This document shows, one piece after another, positions 23,586 to 36,600 of a stretch of 64,000 nucleotides of DNA. The stretch comes from Periconia sp. R9002 (Eukaryota > Ascomycota > Dothideomycetes > Pleosporales > Periconiaceae). The position numbers and the translations under genes are program-made. The stretch lies in assembly GCA_023627715.1 (NCBI GenBank), contig JAMAHW010000095.1, positions 1 through 64,000 on the forward strand, read 5' to 3'. The stretch's first letter is position 1. Each line of letters opens with the position of its first letter. The notes under the pieces are model-generated. The model saw only the letters and a list, made by a program, of their open reading frames with translations, was not told where the DNA came from and made no database searches.

Positions 23586-25895
23586 TTATTTGAACCCAAA
23601 CTTCGCCATCTCCTCAGGCGTCAAAGCCCCATTTCCACACGGAAAAGGATCCTTTTGCTCGGGGTCTGGGAAGCCGGGATTCCACTCGTCACTCGGCTTA
23701 GATTCTTGAACAACTCTATCAGCGGTACAAATAGGTAATTGAACGAAACCAGGTTCCCGCACGCCGTCGCCAATGATCAAATTCGCACTTTTTTCCGGAT
23801 CTTTTTGGAAGGCTTTGCTCATGCTGTACCCGTTCTTGTATCCGTTGCGACGGTATCCTTGGAAGGCACTTATTGCTCACATTAGACGGTATGATCGAAG
23901 ATGAGAACTGTTTGGGTTATACATACCTTATTACCAGATCGTCTAGAGTAAGACCACCCCAGAATTTTCCTGATAGGGAGTTACTCTTTCCGTTTTCGTC
24001 TTCTCCTTTCTCGCCGCCTGGCAGCGCCCAGAGCATAAGACCCTTTGGATTTCCGTTGCGGGTGTAGCTGTTCACAGTGGGGAATCCCACAAAGAAAGTG
24101 AGGTTTTTGTAGCAGACGGCCATGCGTTTTGACTTCTTCGGATCAACGATCCAACTTAGTTTATCGCCTTCCGTGACGCAGTTTTGTGGATCCATCCTTG
24201 AAACGCAGTCCATCAGTAAACATTCCAGTGCACAAGTTGGAACATGGAACTGGCTGTAGGCATATATACTTACAATATCATAGGTCTGATTTGCTGCGGT
24301 CTCTCCTTAATTTTGCGAGACGTGTTTTTCCAGGCCATTGGAAGCATTGACGCGTAAACAAGCTTCAGCGCCTCATTCGTAAATTTATCTTGGTCCATGT
24401 ACTGGACTAACTGCATCGCGAGGCCATTCCTCACGTTCAGCTCAAGGACGTTGATATCGTGACTTGACCCCGAGAACAAGCTTCGCAAGAACGCAGCCTG
24501 TGTGTGCATCCAAGATTCGAACATAGCGGACATTATCTTCGACATATCTTTCTTTAGGTCGTCCGGGCTAAGTAAGATTCTGTGTCAGCAACGAAAAGCG
24601 AGTGTCAAGACAGACATACGTTAGGTGCCCTGAGGAGTCTTTCGCGAGAGCAAACGCGAACGAAACAGCAGAGTTGAAAGTATCCTTAGCAAACCCATAA
24701 GACTTGGGGTGTTGTTCCGCCTGGAATGGCACCTTGAGGACTACGATAACGTTAAATTCTAATAATTCATACATTGAAGTCTTTGTTGTTTGCGCTTACC
24801 TCTGTTCCAGAGCCCTGCCGATCCAACACCCGCGAATAAAGATGCGACGTCCAGCATCTCCTTCAGCCAATTGTTGTCTTCAGACTTAGCGGGGGAGAAT
24901 GTTTCTTGGAACTCCTCGATGTGGTCCTGCATCTGGTTCAAGGCGGTGTTGAGTGCTGCGTGGGCGCTTGAGTGTATCTGGGATATGCTTTGTTAGGACC
25001 ACCAAAATCTCCGAAGAAAGACACATGACTTACGTTGTGAATCGCAACAAATGAATTAATAATGTGAAATCTGCACGAGATCAGTTACTGTGCGGTTCAC
25101 CTAGACAACATAACTCAAAACGTACCCAGCAGGCTTGTTGATTTCGTCGCAGCGTACAACGTTGCTGCACCCAGAGCCAGCATACACGTCGCCACATTGG
25201 AATTGTTCGTCACCTCCAAAGTAGTTGGAGATATACTGGCTATAGTTTAGCCTTGTGGGTGTTGTCGTACCCGCAGTACTATTGACGATCCAGCTCATCG
25301 ACGCCGAGAAAAACGCCGCTTCAGCACCTGACGCGTTCCAACGGACATCCGGTGCCTGGTTTTCATCCGTGATGTAACGATCGGTGCATTTCACTTTGTT
25401 GGGGTCGACGTCCCAAATGGGGATAGGACTGGGATCGATGGGCTTTGTGTATGGCTTGCCGCGGTGGTTGCATACATATGCGCTAGAACACCATTGCCCC
25501 CCTTCGCGTTGGTACACCTTGTCCCAGTGGTACGAATAGCACTTGAGAGGTTTTTCGATCTCATACCGATGCCAGGCATCGCCAGCGGCATCGGGATCTT
25601 TGATGTTGGGATTGATGCGCACTGAGAAGGAATCGCCGTTGGGCAAGTTCGCAGAGACACCACCGTCCCGGCCCCAAGGAGCGAGAGGCACGCTGGAGTG
25701 CATGTTTGGCGCGTTGGTACTACTTCCGCTGCCTGTCCAGACATCGCCCTGGTAGTATAGCATTTCGCCGCCGGAGGGGCCACAATCTGCGAGGACCAGG
25801 TTTTCCATTGGGTTTTTTTGGGCGGAGGTGGTGGGAAACTTGGAGACCAGATTGATCACCCAGAATAGGTGACTCACTCTGTGAAGGGAATGCAT
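23586..25895 (-). CDS. secreted protein of unknown function, seven exons
   Basis: Seven exons on the minus strand: 25895-25129, 25070-25034, 24977-24800, 24740-24620, 24567-24274, 24196-23927 and 23868-23586. All introns are 50-77 nt and all phases join, giving about 649 aa. The N-terminus (MHSLHRVSHLFWVINLVSKF) resembles a signal peptide of moderate quality. The first half is rich in Cys, Trp and Tyr (DCGPSGGEMLYYQGDVWTG, WCSSAYVCNHRGKPY, FQCGDVYAGSGCSNVVRCDE). The middle has amphipathic helices and a small-residue stretch (VASLFAGVGSAGLWN), and the C-terminus carries more cysteines (LPICTADRVV, DPFPCGNGALTPEEM). I recognise no named domain. It resembles the large uncharacterised secreted proteins found across Pezizomycotina. 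GTGAGT after the sixth codon could instead mark an intron in the 5' end. Confidence 0.75.
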
Positions 25896-27303
25896 TCTGG
25901 TAACTGAAAAGTATGTTCCAGATTAGTGTCGATGCGATGTACACCTGCTCCCGGTCTTGATTTTGGGGTTGATCGTGAAGTCGACTTGTCATATCGCGGT
26001 GATAGAGCTTCTTCATTTAAATGCGCCATAATAACAGCCATATTTTCAAGATCCTTCGCGCAGCTCCGATGGAACATCTCTCCCAGGCAGTGCAGGCCAT
26101 CTCCTAGGCATCGGCGAAGTCGAGTGTGTGCGCTCAGATACCCAACCCAGTGAGGATCAAGCCATACCATAATTTAACTCCGCAATTAATTTCAACAGGT
26201 TTTTTGCATAGCGATTGGCTGAAATTGTTTAACGTTGCATCAAACGTGACTTCGTATCCAGACGTATAGCTGAGCCTCTGACCTCAGCCTCAAGCCACAG
26301 CTGTTTCAGCGCAAATGTCACCGCTTTTTGTGTAGAGTCAAGAGTAGCCACCCAGCACTGTCCGAGCTGAAAACATTACCGTTTGTGAAACAGTGCTGAG
26401 TGGACGCATGTCAACGTAGTATGGATAGGAAATTAGCAGACGGTGTGCTAAGGGATAGATCCAGATGTAATAGGTATAGAACTCGCAAGTAAGGAACACC
26501 TCAGCCATCTTGGCTTCATATTAAAGTATCTATATATAGGTAGTCAGTTAATTCATAAACCATCAAAGAATGTTTTTGCTCCGGACACTGACAGTTATAG
26601 GAGCAATTGGAGATTTTGAGAAATTTCGTAAAATGCTGCATCACAGTAACCATCAATCTTGCTACAAATCTCGACGCGACGCCTTCTGATGGAATTTTCT
26701 TTTTCAAACATATCAGCGTTTGTGAATTCAAGAAAATGGGAGATGGTAAAGGGTAAGGAATCGATATGTGGTAATTATGGTGATTTCTTAATTGCTGAAT
26801 ATATGTCACAAGTATCCATCAATCCTGTAGTTATCTTAAATCCCTCACTCATAGATGGAAAAATTAACACAACGGTAGATAGATAGTGAGACTAGTAGCC
26901 ATTGCGAAATTCTATTTGAAGCGATGAGCGCGCGTTCCTTCTCCCTATGTACATATATATACATAGATACACCTACGAGATGGATTGGGACTGTTATGTG
27001 AAGATTTTATCCCGTCTCAGATTGGCTATCGATGTGTTTTGGCCAATACTGTCTGACCACGGCTTCACGATCGAGGTTTATAAAAAGCAGTGGGGAGAAA
27101 TAAAGAAATAAAACAGAGATGGAAAGGATAGAAAAGATCCAAGGTATGCCGTTTCCCATGTAACCCTACAGAAACCAAGTAAAGAAAAATGGACCAGAGA
27201 CGCTATGTAGATAAACAAGAGCCAGAAAGGGGAAGGGTGGTCCATTTACACAGAGAAATGGGAAGCAAGACGACATATGAACAAGCGAATATCAGCAGTT
27301 CCA
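25896..27303. other. 1.4-kb intergenic region
   Basis: It contains the promoter of the seven-exon secreted gene and the 3' flank of the next minus-strand gene. AT-rich, with no supported gene. Confidence 0.5.
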
Positions 27304-28513
27304 CTACTGATGGATCTGACTGACTTGGCCTCCACCCTGCGCCGGTCCACCCCACTCACTCTCATCGTCGCTCCCAACGTCCGTCCAACTACTCGGCGTC
27401 AAAATGCCGCGGTTCTCGCCGACCTCACTGAATCCTGCTTCTGAGAAGCCAGCCTCCGTAAAGCCGCCTTCTGAGAATACTTCAGAGCGTGTGTCAACGT
27501 CGCGTTCCTCGGCATCGGTGTCGTTCTGCATGCTGGCGAGGACGGCGATGTCAGATGCTTGGCTACCGACCATGGAGGCACCAGTGAAAGCTGAGGCTTC
27601 GGAGCGCGGGGTCAGCGTGCCCGTAGAGAAAGAGTCGGGCTCCTCAATATCATGAGTGTGGTCGGAGGTGAATGAGTAGAATGATTGCGCAACTTGGTCG
27701 GGTTCGGACGCGGACTCGGAGGGTTCGTGGATGGAGGTGGTTTGGGCGTGGTCGGGGTGCATGTAGACAGATTCTGGGCTGACGTCAATGAGTTGGCCAG
27801 CCGTAGCAGAGGGGAGGTGCTCGTTATCGTTGCTATCGTCTTGTATGGTGGCTGAGGATTCGCGAGTGGCAGACGCAGTGTCGTTGTCATGATCGAACAG
27901 AACGTGGTCATCTGAGAAGGGGTTGCCGTAGGCAGCAGCAGACCCGGCCATGAAACCAGCTACACCGCGCTTTCGTAGGTTCGCGTCGGAAGACTCAGTG
28001 CCGGTGGTAGTTCCCGCAGGCTTATCAGATGTATCCAGGTCCTTCTTGAGCATGCCGTCACTTCCCACGAGATCGTCGAAGCTGCTCTGGCTGGCGTTCG
28101 TCTTCCGCCTGTTCCGCGTCTGGACCAGCTCAACCTCCTCTTCACGCCCGATGGCGGCCAGCTGATCCAAGTCTACGGCTACTCCCTCCTCCCTCGCCTT
28201 GCGGATCAGCTCATTGCGTTTTCTCCGCGCAACCTCCTTTTTTCTGTTTTCGAAATCTTCCGAAGACTCGGATGGACGGCGGGGCTGAATGTCATCGCCG
28301 AGCGAGTGCAGAGCTACGGCGATCTTGCGGCGTGACTGGTCGACCCACTGGCGGACTTGTGGCGACTCGTAGATGGCAATTCCGGCGGCAACCAGCACAG
28401 AGGCGGCGATTATGAGGCCTGTAAATGAGGAGTCAGTTCAGTATAATCCCGAATAGCGGAAGTGCGAATCGAAGGGAGCACAGCAGCTCACCTTTGGCGA
28501 GTGGCGCAGGCAT
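27304..28513 (-). CDS. conserved hypothetical protein with N-terminal membrane anchor
   Basis: Two exons, 28513-28492 (22 nt, MPAPLAK) and 28418-27304, with a 73-nt phase-1 intron (GTGAGC..CAG), give about 378 aa. The start is a short anchor, GLIIAASVLVAAGIAIYESP, which exists only after splicing; this decides the exon-1 ATG. Next is a basic helical segment (VRQWVDQSRRKIAVALHSL) and a charged coiled-coil-like region (ENRKKEVARRKRNELIRKAREE). The long tail is acidic, Ser/Thr-rich and probably disordered, with the repeat EAGFSEAGFSEV near the end. This organisation is familiar from uncharacterised fungal endomembrane or mitochondrial proteins. I assign no function. Confidence 0.8.
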
Positions 28514-29228
28514 GGCGCTTGACTCCGGCGTGTTTCCCTTGGTGAAGAGTATCTGTATAGATCTCTGAGTTGAGGAGCAGAGGTGGGTAGAGGTACGCCT
28601 AGGAGGAATAGAGGAGGTTGAGGAGAGGAGAGGAGTAGAACGGAGGAGGTAGTTGGGTACCTAGTCAACAGTGAGATTGATGGAGGAGTAGTGGAGAGAG
28701 TGATGCGGCGGCGGCGGGTTACGGGTGGCGGTGGCGGTGCTTACCGGCGCTACCATCTACGCTACATACCTATCCGCAGTGGGGCTTATTATGTATGGAG
28801 GTGTCTTTTCATTCGAGAAATTGTACGTGTTCTTTAACTAATCTCTACCTATTCCACTTCTTCTATTCTGCCATCGGACATATGTATATATCAAGCGATC
28901 GAAAAATCGTACCTTCCATAACCCAATCCGCGCCTACCTCTTCCAAGCACCGCGTGCCTTAGTCATCAAGCCTAATTTGACATCCACTTCTATCCCATCC
29001 CTCTTTCAACCGCTCTCTTCATGTTAAGTCTCCTTCGCACCCATTTCCCTCCTGCTCAATTCGAAAAGACATCTTTATGGCTGGTCTGGATTGCCTTGCT
29101 GTCAGCCTGGCTCAATACGAGCTCGAGGCTGACGCTATGCCAGATGTGTGTTTGCCTGGTGTCAGCGTGCATATTAACCGCCAGCCTTCCCATGACAGCA
29201 GTTCACACTAAAACCTCCTCAATGTGAA
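28514..29228. other. divergent promoter region
   Basis: It separates the divergent hypothetical and NLR genes. Purine-rich (GAGGAG-type) tracts occupy about 28600-28700, with GGCGGC-type repeats around 28705-28740. No gene is seen. Confidence 0.5.
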
Positions 29229-32070
29229 ATGGACCCTATATCCATCCTTTCTGTTGCAACAGCCGTGGTGACTTTCGGCGACTTCTCGGCCAAAGTTATT
29301 AGCAGATGTCGGGAGATTCGCAATACCGGTAAAGGTGCACCCGAGGAGTTGGTGAACCTCACCACCGCCGCGGAAGATCTCCTAAAAGCCAGTTCTAGTG
29401 CTCGGGATAAGCTCAACGGTCTGCGCGCCAGCTACCCTGATCATGCCGACACTTTGGAGCGTCTGACTTCGCAGTGTGCTGCCATGGAGAAGAAGATGAA
29501 AGATTTTTCAACCAAACTGAATGTGCAACCTCAAGGCTTGCTGAAGAAATATACTTCAACAATTGTGGTAGCTGTCCGTTCATCATGGTCTCAAGCTGAA
29601 CTGGAAGAATGGGATGGGCAGCTTTCCAGGTTACGGGAGCAAATCATGTTGGTTGTGTTAACCTGTATTTGGTCAGTCCGATGGAAGCTTTTTTCCAGGA
29701 TGAATATACGTAGCTCAGCGTTACTGATGTCTTGACAGGGAGGATACGAAATTGGCCAGAGAACGTGCGAAGCAGACTGATGAAACCACTGAAAAAATTC
29801 TTGGGGGCATTGCTCAAATCGGCTACGATATCAAAGCTATCAGGGACAGCCACGTTTTGGATCCTGATGCCAATTATTTGAGAACTGGCATAGGACTTTG
29901 GGAGACAACTGGATTGATCGACTTCCAGAAACATCTTCAATCATCACATATACCTCAACCAGCAGATATTGTCTCAGATGTTGAAGCCCGATTTCTTCGA
30001 AGTCTCAGCTTCCCAGAAATGTCCGATCGCGCAACAAGGGTTGCGACGGCTTATCCTCAAACGTTTGAATGGCTATTTCAAGAGAATCTACCTGTAGACG
30101 GTATACAAGATTTCCATTGCAATGGTTTCGCGCACTGGCTTCGGAGCGAACATCGTGAAATATTCTGGATGACTGGAGTTCCCGCGTCTGGAAAGAGCAC
30201 ACTGATGAAATTCATTTGCCATAACAATTTACTCAGCAAAAATCTTCGAATATGGGCTGGAAGCCTTAGGCTACACGTTGCGACTTTCTATTTTTGGGGC
30301 CCTGGGTCGGCCATTCAGAGGTCACGCAATGGCCTTCTAAGAACCCTGCTACATCAATTGCTTTCAGAAAGACCGGAGCTTATTAGTGTTGTAGCCCCTC
30401 GAAGGCATCTGGTTTTGGGCCTCCTTGAAGATCAGACGACGTCCATTTCAGACTGGAGTTGGACTGAGTTGTGCGAGTGTTTTCTACGCTTTGCATCTTG
30501 TGCACGACAGACCAACTCGCGTATAGCCCTTTTCATTGATGGCCTTGATGAATATGGAGGGAATACGGAAGAACTAACTTCATTTCTTCTAGATATCAAC
30601 CGGGACTTCGATGTAAAACTTTGCGTGTCAAGTAGACCATGGAACGTATTTGCTGATGCCTTCCGCCAAAGTCCCTCGCTGACCATGGAAAAGCTCACTG
30701 GACCTGACATCGATATCTATGTCGAGGAAAACCTCTGGAAAAGCCCGGCTATTGAGGACATCCGGGTTATTATGCCTAGAGAGATTGAAGAATTAACGAG
30801 CGAAATCAAAATCAAGGCAAAAGGTGTGTTTTTGTGGGTAGTTCTGGTCGTCGAACAACTCATCCAGACAAGTCGCGAGGATCCTCGGCTTGCTTCTATC
30901 CGAGAGGTTTTTGACGATCTACCAGACGAGCTAGAAGCTCTTTATAACAAAATGCTTGACCAGATTGGTGTTGACAAGCAGCTTGTTGCCTCACGCCTGT
31001 ATCAGCTGGTCATGGAATGGAAAAGGACCTGGAATAGTCAAATGCCAGCTACCTTCCTCTGGTTGGCCATAAATATCTCCAATCCAACAGAGCCTCTTGT
31101 TTACCCTGATCAGGATAAGGCAGAAGGGATTACAAAACTTTTAGATCGACTCCTCAGGGGCCACACGAAAGGGTTATTGCAAATCTCCAAGGGTGTGAAG
31201 GAAATAGAGCCTGGAGAGAGCTACACTGTAGACTTCCTGCATCGGACAGCCTTCGAATGGCTACGGATGGAGAAAATTTGGTCTCTGGTCCGCAAGCAGG
31301 GTGGAGCCGACTACCAGGTCATGCTGTTCATCCTCCGTGCCTTGGTCAGCCATATACGCTTCGTGATACATTCTCCGTTCCGTGGAGTTCCGCATCATCT
31401 CCGCCGCATTTTTTTGCTCGCAAGCGAGATACTTGACACCTCTGATCTGCGGTCTTCACTTGTAAGAATCATCGATGACATTGATCAAGGATGTTTCGAT
31501 TATCTGATTGAGCAGGGCGTGGAAATCATTCAGCCCAAACAGGTTTCGCTTACGCCGTACATGATGCGCCTTCCAAAAATCAGTGCTATGACGTGCGCGG
31601 CAGCTTGGGCCTGTCGTACATATCTCCATGGAAAACTTGATGCGGAGGGGATTTCAAGAAAGCGAAGTTTCTTCTCAGGATCCAGACAATGGGTCTTGGC
31701 ACCACTTCTCAACGTCGCAGTTTACAACATCCCAGGCACAACAATGATCACTGATCAGTGGGATTGGATTTGGAGATGTATGCCGTTTGACTTATGGCAG
31801 GCATCAAAACGTCTCGACACGATACATTTATTACTTCAAAGAGGCGCTAGAATTAATAATAATGTCGCACTGTTGGAAGGTGATACCGTAACAGAACTAT
31901 ACAGGCAAGTTCTACAAGAGGCGCGGTCAAGTCGCGACATGGTGGCTTCGCTGGAGAAACAAATGGCTAAACATTTCTCACCGGCTTCAATTACTGCAAA
32001 TCGCTTGCAGTACGAATTTCCTGATTACTCCATCGGACTTCTGCAAATGAAGATCTCCACGCCCACATAA
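29229..32070 (+). CDS. NACHT-domain NLR-like protein
   Basis: A fungal NLR-type signalling ATPase of about 924 aa from two exons, 29229-29671 and 29739-32070 (67-nt phase-2 intron, GTCAGT..CAG). The N-terminal about 130 residues begin MDPISILSVATAVVTFGDFS and resemble the helical domain that precedes many fungal NACHT proteins (HeLo-like/NACHT_N group). The NACHT core has Walker A MTGVPASGKST (about residue 290), Walker B ALFIDGLDEYGG (about 412) and the sensor-like VSSRPWNVF. The segments IKAKGVFLWVVLVVEQL and FLHRTAFEWL are typical of the region after NACHT in this class. No ankyrin, WD40 or TPR repeats are visible, and the C-terminus is a non-repetitive helical region. Such proteins are tied to heterokaryon incompatibility and regulated cell death; a role here is inferred. 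Confidence 0.85.
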
Positions 32071-33624
32071 CTCTCGATCAGTCCTATGGTATACACAGAT
32101 GGTCGTGCAACCTATTCCCCTTTGTATCCGCACTTCTATTCTTCAATGAATTCTACTTTCTCGCAGGCTCCACACACTATTCGATAGGTTCCGTTAGATA
32201 CGCCCTTCTGTAGAAATCTTCATTTCATATAGTTCACATTTAAACCGCTTTTCATCGTTGCCAGTATTCCCCAAACCCAACAACACATTTAGCCTGTCAA
32301 GTCGTGCGAAACCAGTCTTCTAAACCTAACCCTATAATAGTTCAAAGGCTTATCGTCTCAATCATTTAATGCTACAACACACTCTATATCAATCCTCGAA
32401 ATGCGATAATAGCGTTCCAGAATTTTCACAGAATCTTCGTGTCTTTTACGTTTATTTCTTAACCCTTCTTCACCCCGGAATAGTATAGGACCTAGAGATA
32501 TCAGTTAGCTACAAGGCTATGTTTTTGAAATGTAATAAATGCATGACCTACGTATATAGATTCTACCCAACAATGATGTGGGGATTTTGATATGAGATGA
32601 AGTCATTGCTTTTTTACTTTCTTGGGGATAAGTAAGTTGGTCTGGGTTATGGAAAGACGAGATTACTAGTTTCACTTATTAGAAGCGTGGAGAGCTTGCC
32701 CATTATTGACACATGTAACCGGCTAACAGTTACCAAGTTGTACATTAGCTCAAAAAGCTGCGCGTACAAGATTCATCAGAAGGGTGCTGTTGATTTTTCG
32801 TAAAAGAGCACAAAAGCGGACAAACCTAAACATCACAGAAAGCAAAACAAAGCGTCCAAAGGTCTTCCTACGCGGTCGGAAATCAATTTCCCCGCTACGG
32901 CGTCGCCAACTATAATTTCTTCCTGGCCCTCTGCGACGCATTGTACAATCTTTGTTATTTGCTTTACCCACAATGCAATCAGTTAAGACCATGCCAACTA
33001 ACAATTGTAGACCCTTAATATTGTACGTATAGTACCTAGGCTACCTAGGCCCAATTTGAAAAAGTTGGTTAAAAACGTGATGCCAACTAAACTTATTTCT
33101 GTGTCTTTCCGTCTTCAAAGTTCAGGTCAAATAGGATGATCTTTGCCAGTCTTGCACGGGTTTTGTTTGCCCTTTCCAGAAAAGGTATCCTACCCGTACA
33201 TACATGTATGTTAAGATCCTGCCTCCTTTTGCTCCTCTTCGTTTTGACGGAATTGAGGTGCTTGTGTTCGTCTAGGTAGCGCCTTGGCCTGTACCATGCA
33301 TAAAACGCCTGATGTCTTCTTTTGCTTTTACTTACATATGCATGTCTTGGTGCGCTGAAGGTCGATTTGCATGATTTCTGTGGAATTTATTGCGGATATC
33401 CTCTTGAGTAATATATACATATAATGAAAGTGATCCTGGTTTGTAGTCTAGGACTTCCTACCCGGTTTGAGCGGAAAGAGGGTCTTAAATTTCAAATATT
33501 TCAGTGGGCGGTGCGCAAACATAAAATGCAAAACACCTCACTGAGTTGCTATATTCATACCTTCTGAGAACCGTCTCTGCTTTCAAAAGAAGAAATCAAA
33601 AGACGGTACTATATCACTGCTCCG
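32071..33624. other. intergenic region between NLR and NRPS-like genes
   Basis: 1.55 kb of AT-rich sequence with no supported gene. A TATA-rich stretch near 33410-33425 lies about 200 bases upstream of the NRPS-like ATG. Confidence 0.45.
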
Positions 33625-36600
33625 ATGATGAACGCTTCTGAGAATGAGGAGAGTACTCCGATGACGAATGGTGCATCTCTAGCCAGGGAGCATGGGTGCA
33701 ACAAGACGGAATCGCTTGATAAATATGACTTCGACAATCACGGTCATATGGACGACGTGGAGCCTCCGAAGCATGATACTCCGACTGAAGAGTTTCCCGA
33801 GTGCTTACCATCAAATACGGCCCCATCGCTACCTCCAGGAACCGCGAAAACAAATTTGCAAATTTGGATGGCTGAATTAGCCAACGTCCAAAGACCACCC
33901 CGTCGCAGCTTTGCTGGGGCGGTTGTAGGAGACGGAGGCAAATATATGTCGACCCGTCACGCTGTCACCATAATCCTAGAGAAAGAGCTAAGCCTCGGTA
34001 TCTCCGACATTAGTGTGGAGTTCGGAGTGACAGCCACCACCGTCCTGCTCAGCGCATTCAGCATCATCCTATCACGTACATTGGGCACAGAAAATGACTT
34101 TTGCATCGCTACGGCTGTATACGAAGAGGTATCTCGCACGGATGAGGCGCCATCGTTTTTGCCTTTGAAGATCACACCTCATGCAGCAGACTCTGCCAAA
34201 GATGTGATTGAAAAAGTGTTCGCCAAGCAGATCCTGGTAGCTAAGCACGCGGATGTTGACTCTGCCGCCCTCCTTAACCAAAGCGTCGGTAAGGCAGCGG
34301 ACTGGCGGGAGCTCTCCCCCGCCTCCTTCGACCACCGCTTGCTCTTTGAGGATCACGCCATGAATTCAACTCCCTGCAATGCGACTCCTTCCACGAGCAG
34401 CTCCCTGAAAGAGAACGAGCCGCCGTTCGACCTGTCGCTATGTGTCCTGGGAGGCTTCGATGATTCGCGCTTTCATGTCACATTGACGGTCTCAGGCGAC
34501 TTGTACACCCCTCGCGAGGCCGAACTGTTTCTGTTGGGCTACACCCATGTCCTTCGCAGCATCCAGCACGATCCTTCTGTGCGAAGAACAGACTTGCTTT
34601 TGTTTGATCCCGCTCAAGGGTTGCAAGACCTTGCCTTGGGAAAAGGTCGGACCACCAATTCTTATTGGCCATATGCCAATACCCTTTTGCACAAAATCGA
34701 TGAGGTAGCTCTCAACAACCCAAGCGGTGTAGCTCTGAGGGACAGCGCAATGAATGAGCTCACGTACTATGAGCTCATGTCACGCGTGTACACAATTGCA
34801 AACTCACTGATTCATCACAAGCTTAGAAGGGGTGACAGAGTAGCTGTGTACTGTGAGCCGAGCATCAATTCCGCCTGTGCGCTTCTCGCCATCACGAGAA
34901 TTGGATGTATCTATGTCCCTCTGGATATTCGGAATCCACCCCAGAGAATTGAGTCGATAATCCGCGACTGTCATCCTTGTGCTGTGGTTTATCATGATCC
35001 AACTGCACATCTCGCTAAAACTGTAGATGTTCATGATGCTCATTTGCTAAACGTTACTGCTATTCTGGCAACAACAGCGACTTGGGTTACAACCGCCATT
35101 GAAAGCAGGCCTGAAGACCCTGCTTTTGTGTTGTATACCAGTGGCTCCACTGGAACCCCAAAAGGCGTGATATTGAGCCATGAGAATTTTCTCGGTCAAG
35201 TTGCAGCATTTTATGCAAAATACTGCCTTATTCAGGAACGCGTCCTTCAACAAAGTTCACTCGGTTTCGACACCTCGCTTTTCCAAATTTTCGTAGCGCT
35301 AACAACTGGTGGAACACTAGTAATTGCAAGGCAAGAAATCCGTGGCGACCCAGAAGAGCTTTCTTACTTGATGTTCAATGAGCGAATCACGTTCACTCTC
35401 GGAGTTCCATCAGAATACCTCATGCTCTTGCGAAACAGCACTGCATTACTGAAAAATTGAGGTAGCTGGAAGTTTGCCGTATGCGGCGGTGAAAGGATGA
35501 CTACGTCGTTAAGACAGAGCTTTCGTGCGTTGTCAGAGAAAGGGCCAACATTGATAAACGTCTATGGTCCAACCGAAGTAGCTTTGGCAGCGTCCTCTTG
35601 CATAGTTCCCTATATGCAAACTGAACGTACTCTAGACAATGATGGTAGCATTGTTGGTTCTCCTTATTCCAACTACAGCATTTACATTCTCGATAACCAG
35701 TTAAGACCAGTTCCCCAGGGTTTCCCTGGAGAAGTCTTCATTGGTGGAATCGGCGTTGCTTGTGAATATTTGGGTAATGCAAAGCTTTCAGAGAAACAAT
35801 TCTTACGGAACCCTTTCGCTGATGACGACTATGTTAGAAAGGGATGGATCCGAATGTACAAGACCGGTGATAAAGGCCGCCTTCTTGAAGACGGTAGTCT
35901 TTCCTTCCTGGGTCGAATCGACGATGATTCTCAAGTAAAACTTCGGGGTATTCGCATCGAGCTGGAAGAGGTAGCCAGTGTTATCATATCAGCATCAGAA
36001 GGAACTATTCACCAAGCAGCAGTTCTTGTCAAAGGGTCAGAGGGGCATGAACACATGGTGGGCTTTGTAACATTCGCCCCAGGCGCTCAGCCTCAGGATC
36101 CAAGCTCTTATCTTCGAAGGCTTATTGACAAACTTCCTCTTCCCATCTACATGCGGCCAGCTGCGCTGATCCCACAGGACCGAATGCCCACCAACATCAA
36201 TGGGAAACTAGATCGAAAAAGACTGAATGAAATTCCAGTCGCAGGTATTCCATATGCAGAGACACACCATCGGGGTCTTGGGGTGACAGAGAAAAAACTC
36301 TCGGATATTTGGATTGATGTTCTCGGTCTTCAAAACGGTGATGCGCATGCTTTCAACATTTCCTCCGACTCCGACTTTTTCCAGGTAGGTGGCAACTCGT
36401 TGCTTCTCATCGAAATCAAAAGTCGAATCTATGAGGCTTTTGGGGTTTCCATTCGACTGCCAGATCTCTTCTCTGTAAGTGTTCTACGTAATATGGCGGC
36501 CAAGATAGATCACAACAACGACGCGACACGTTCCACGGTGATTGATTGGGCTGCCGAGATCCAGAATTGCCTACTCAGTGCAAAACAACCGGTTGAAATT

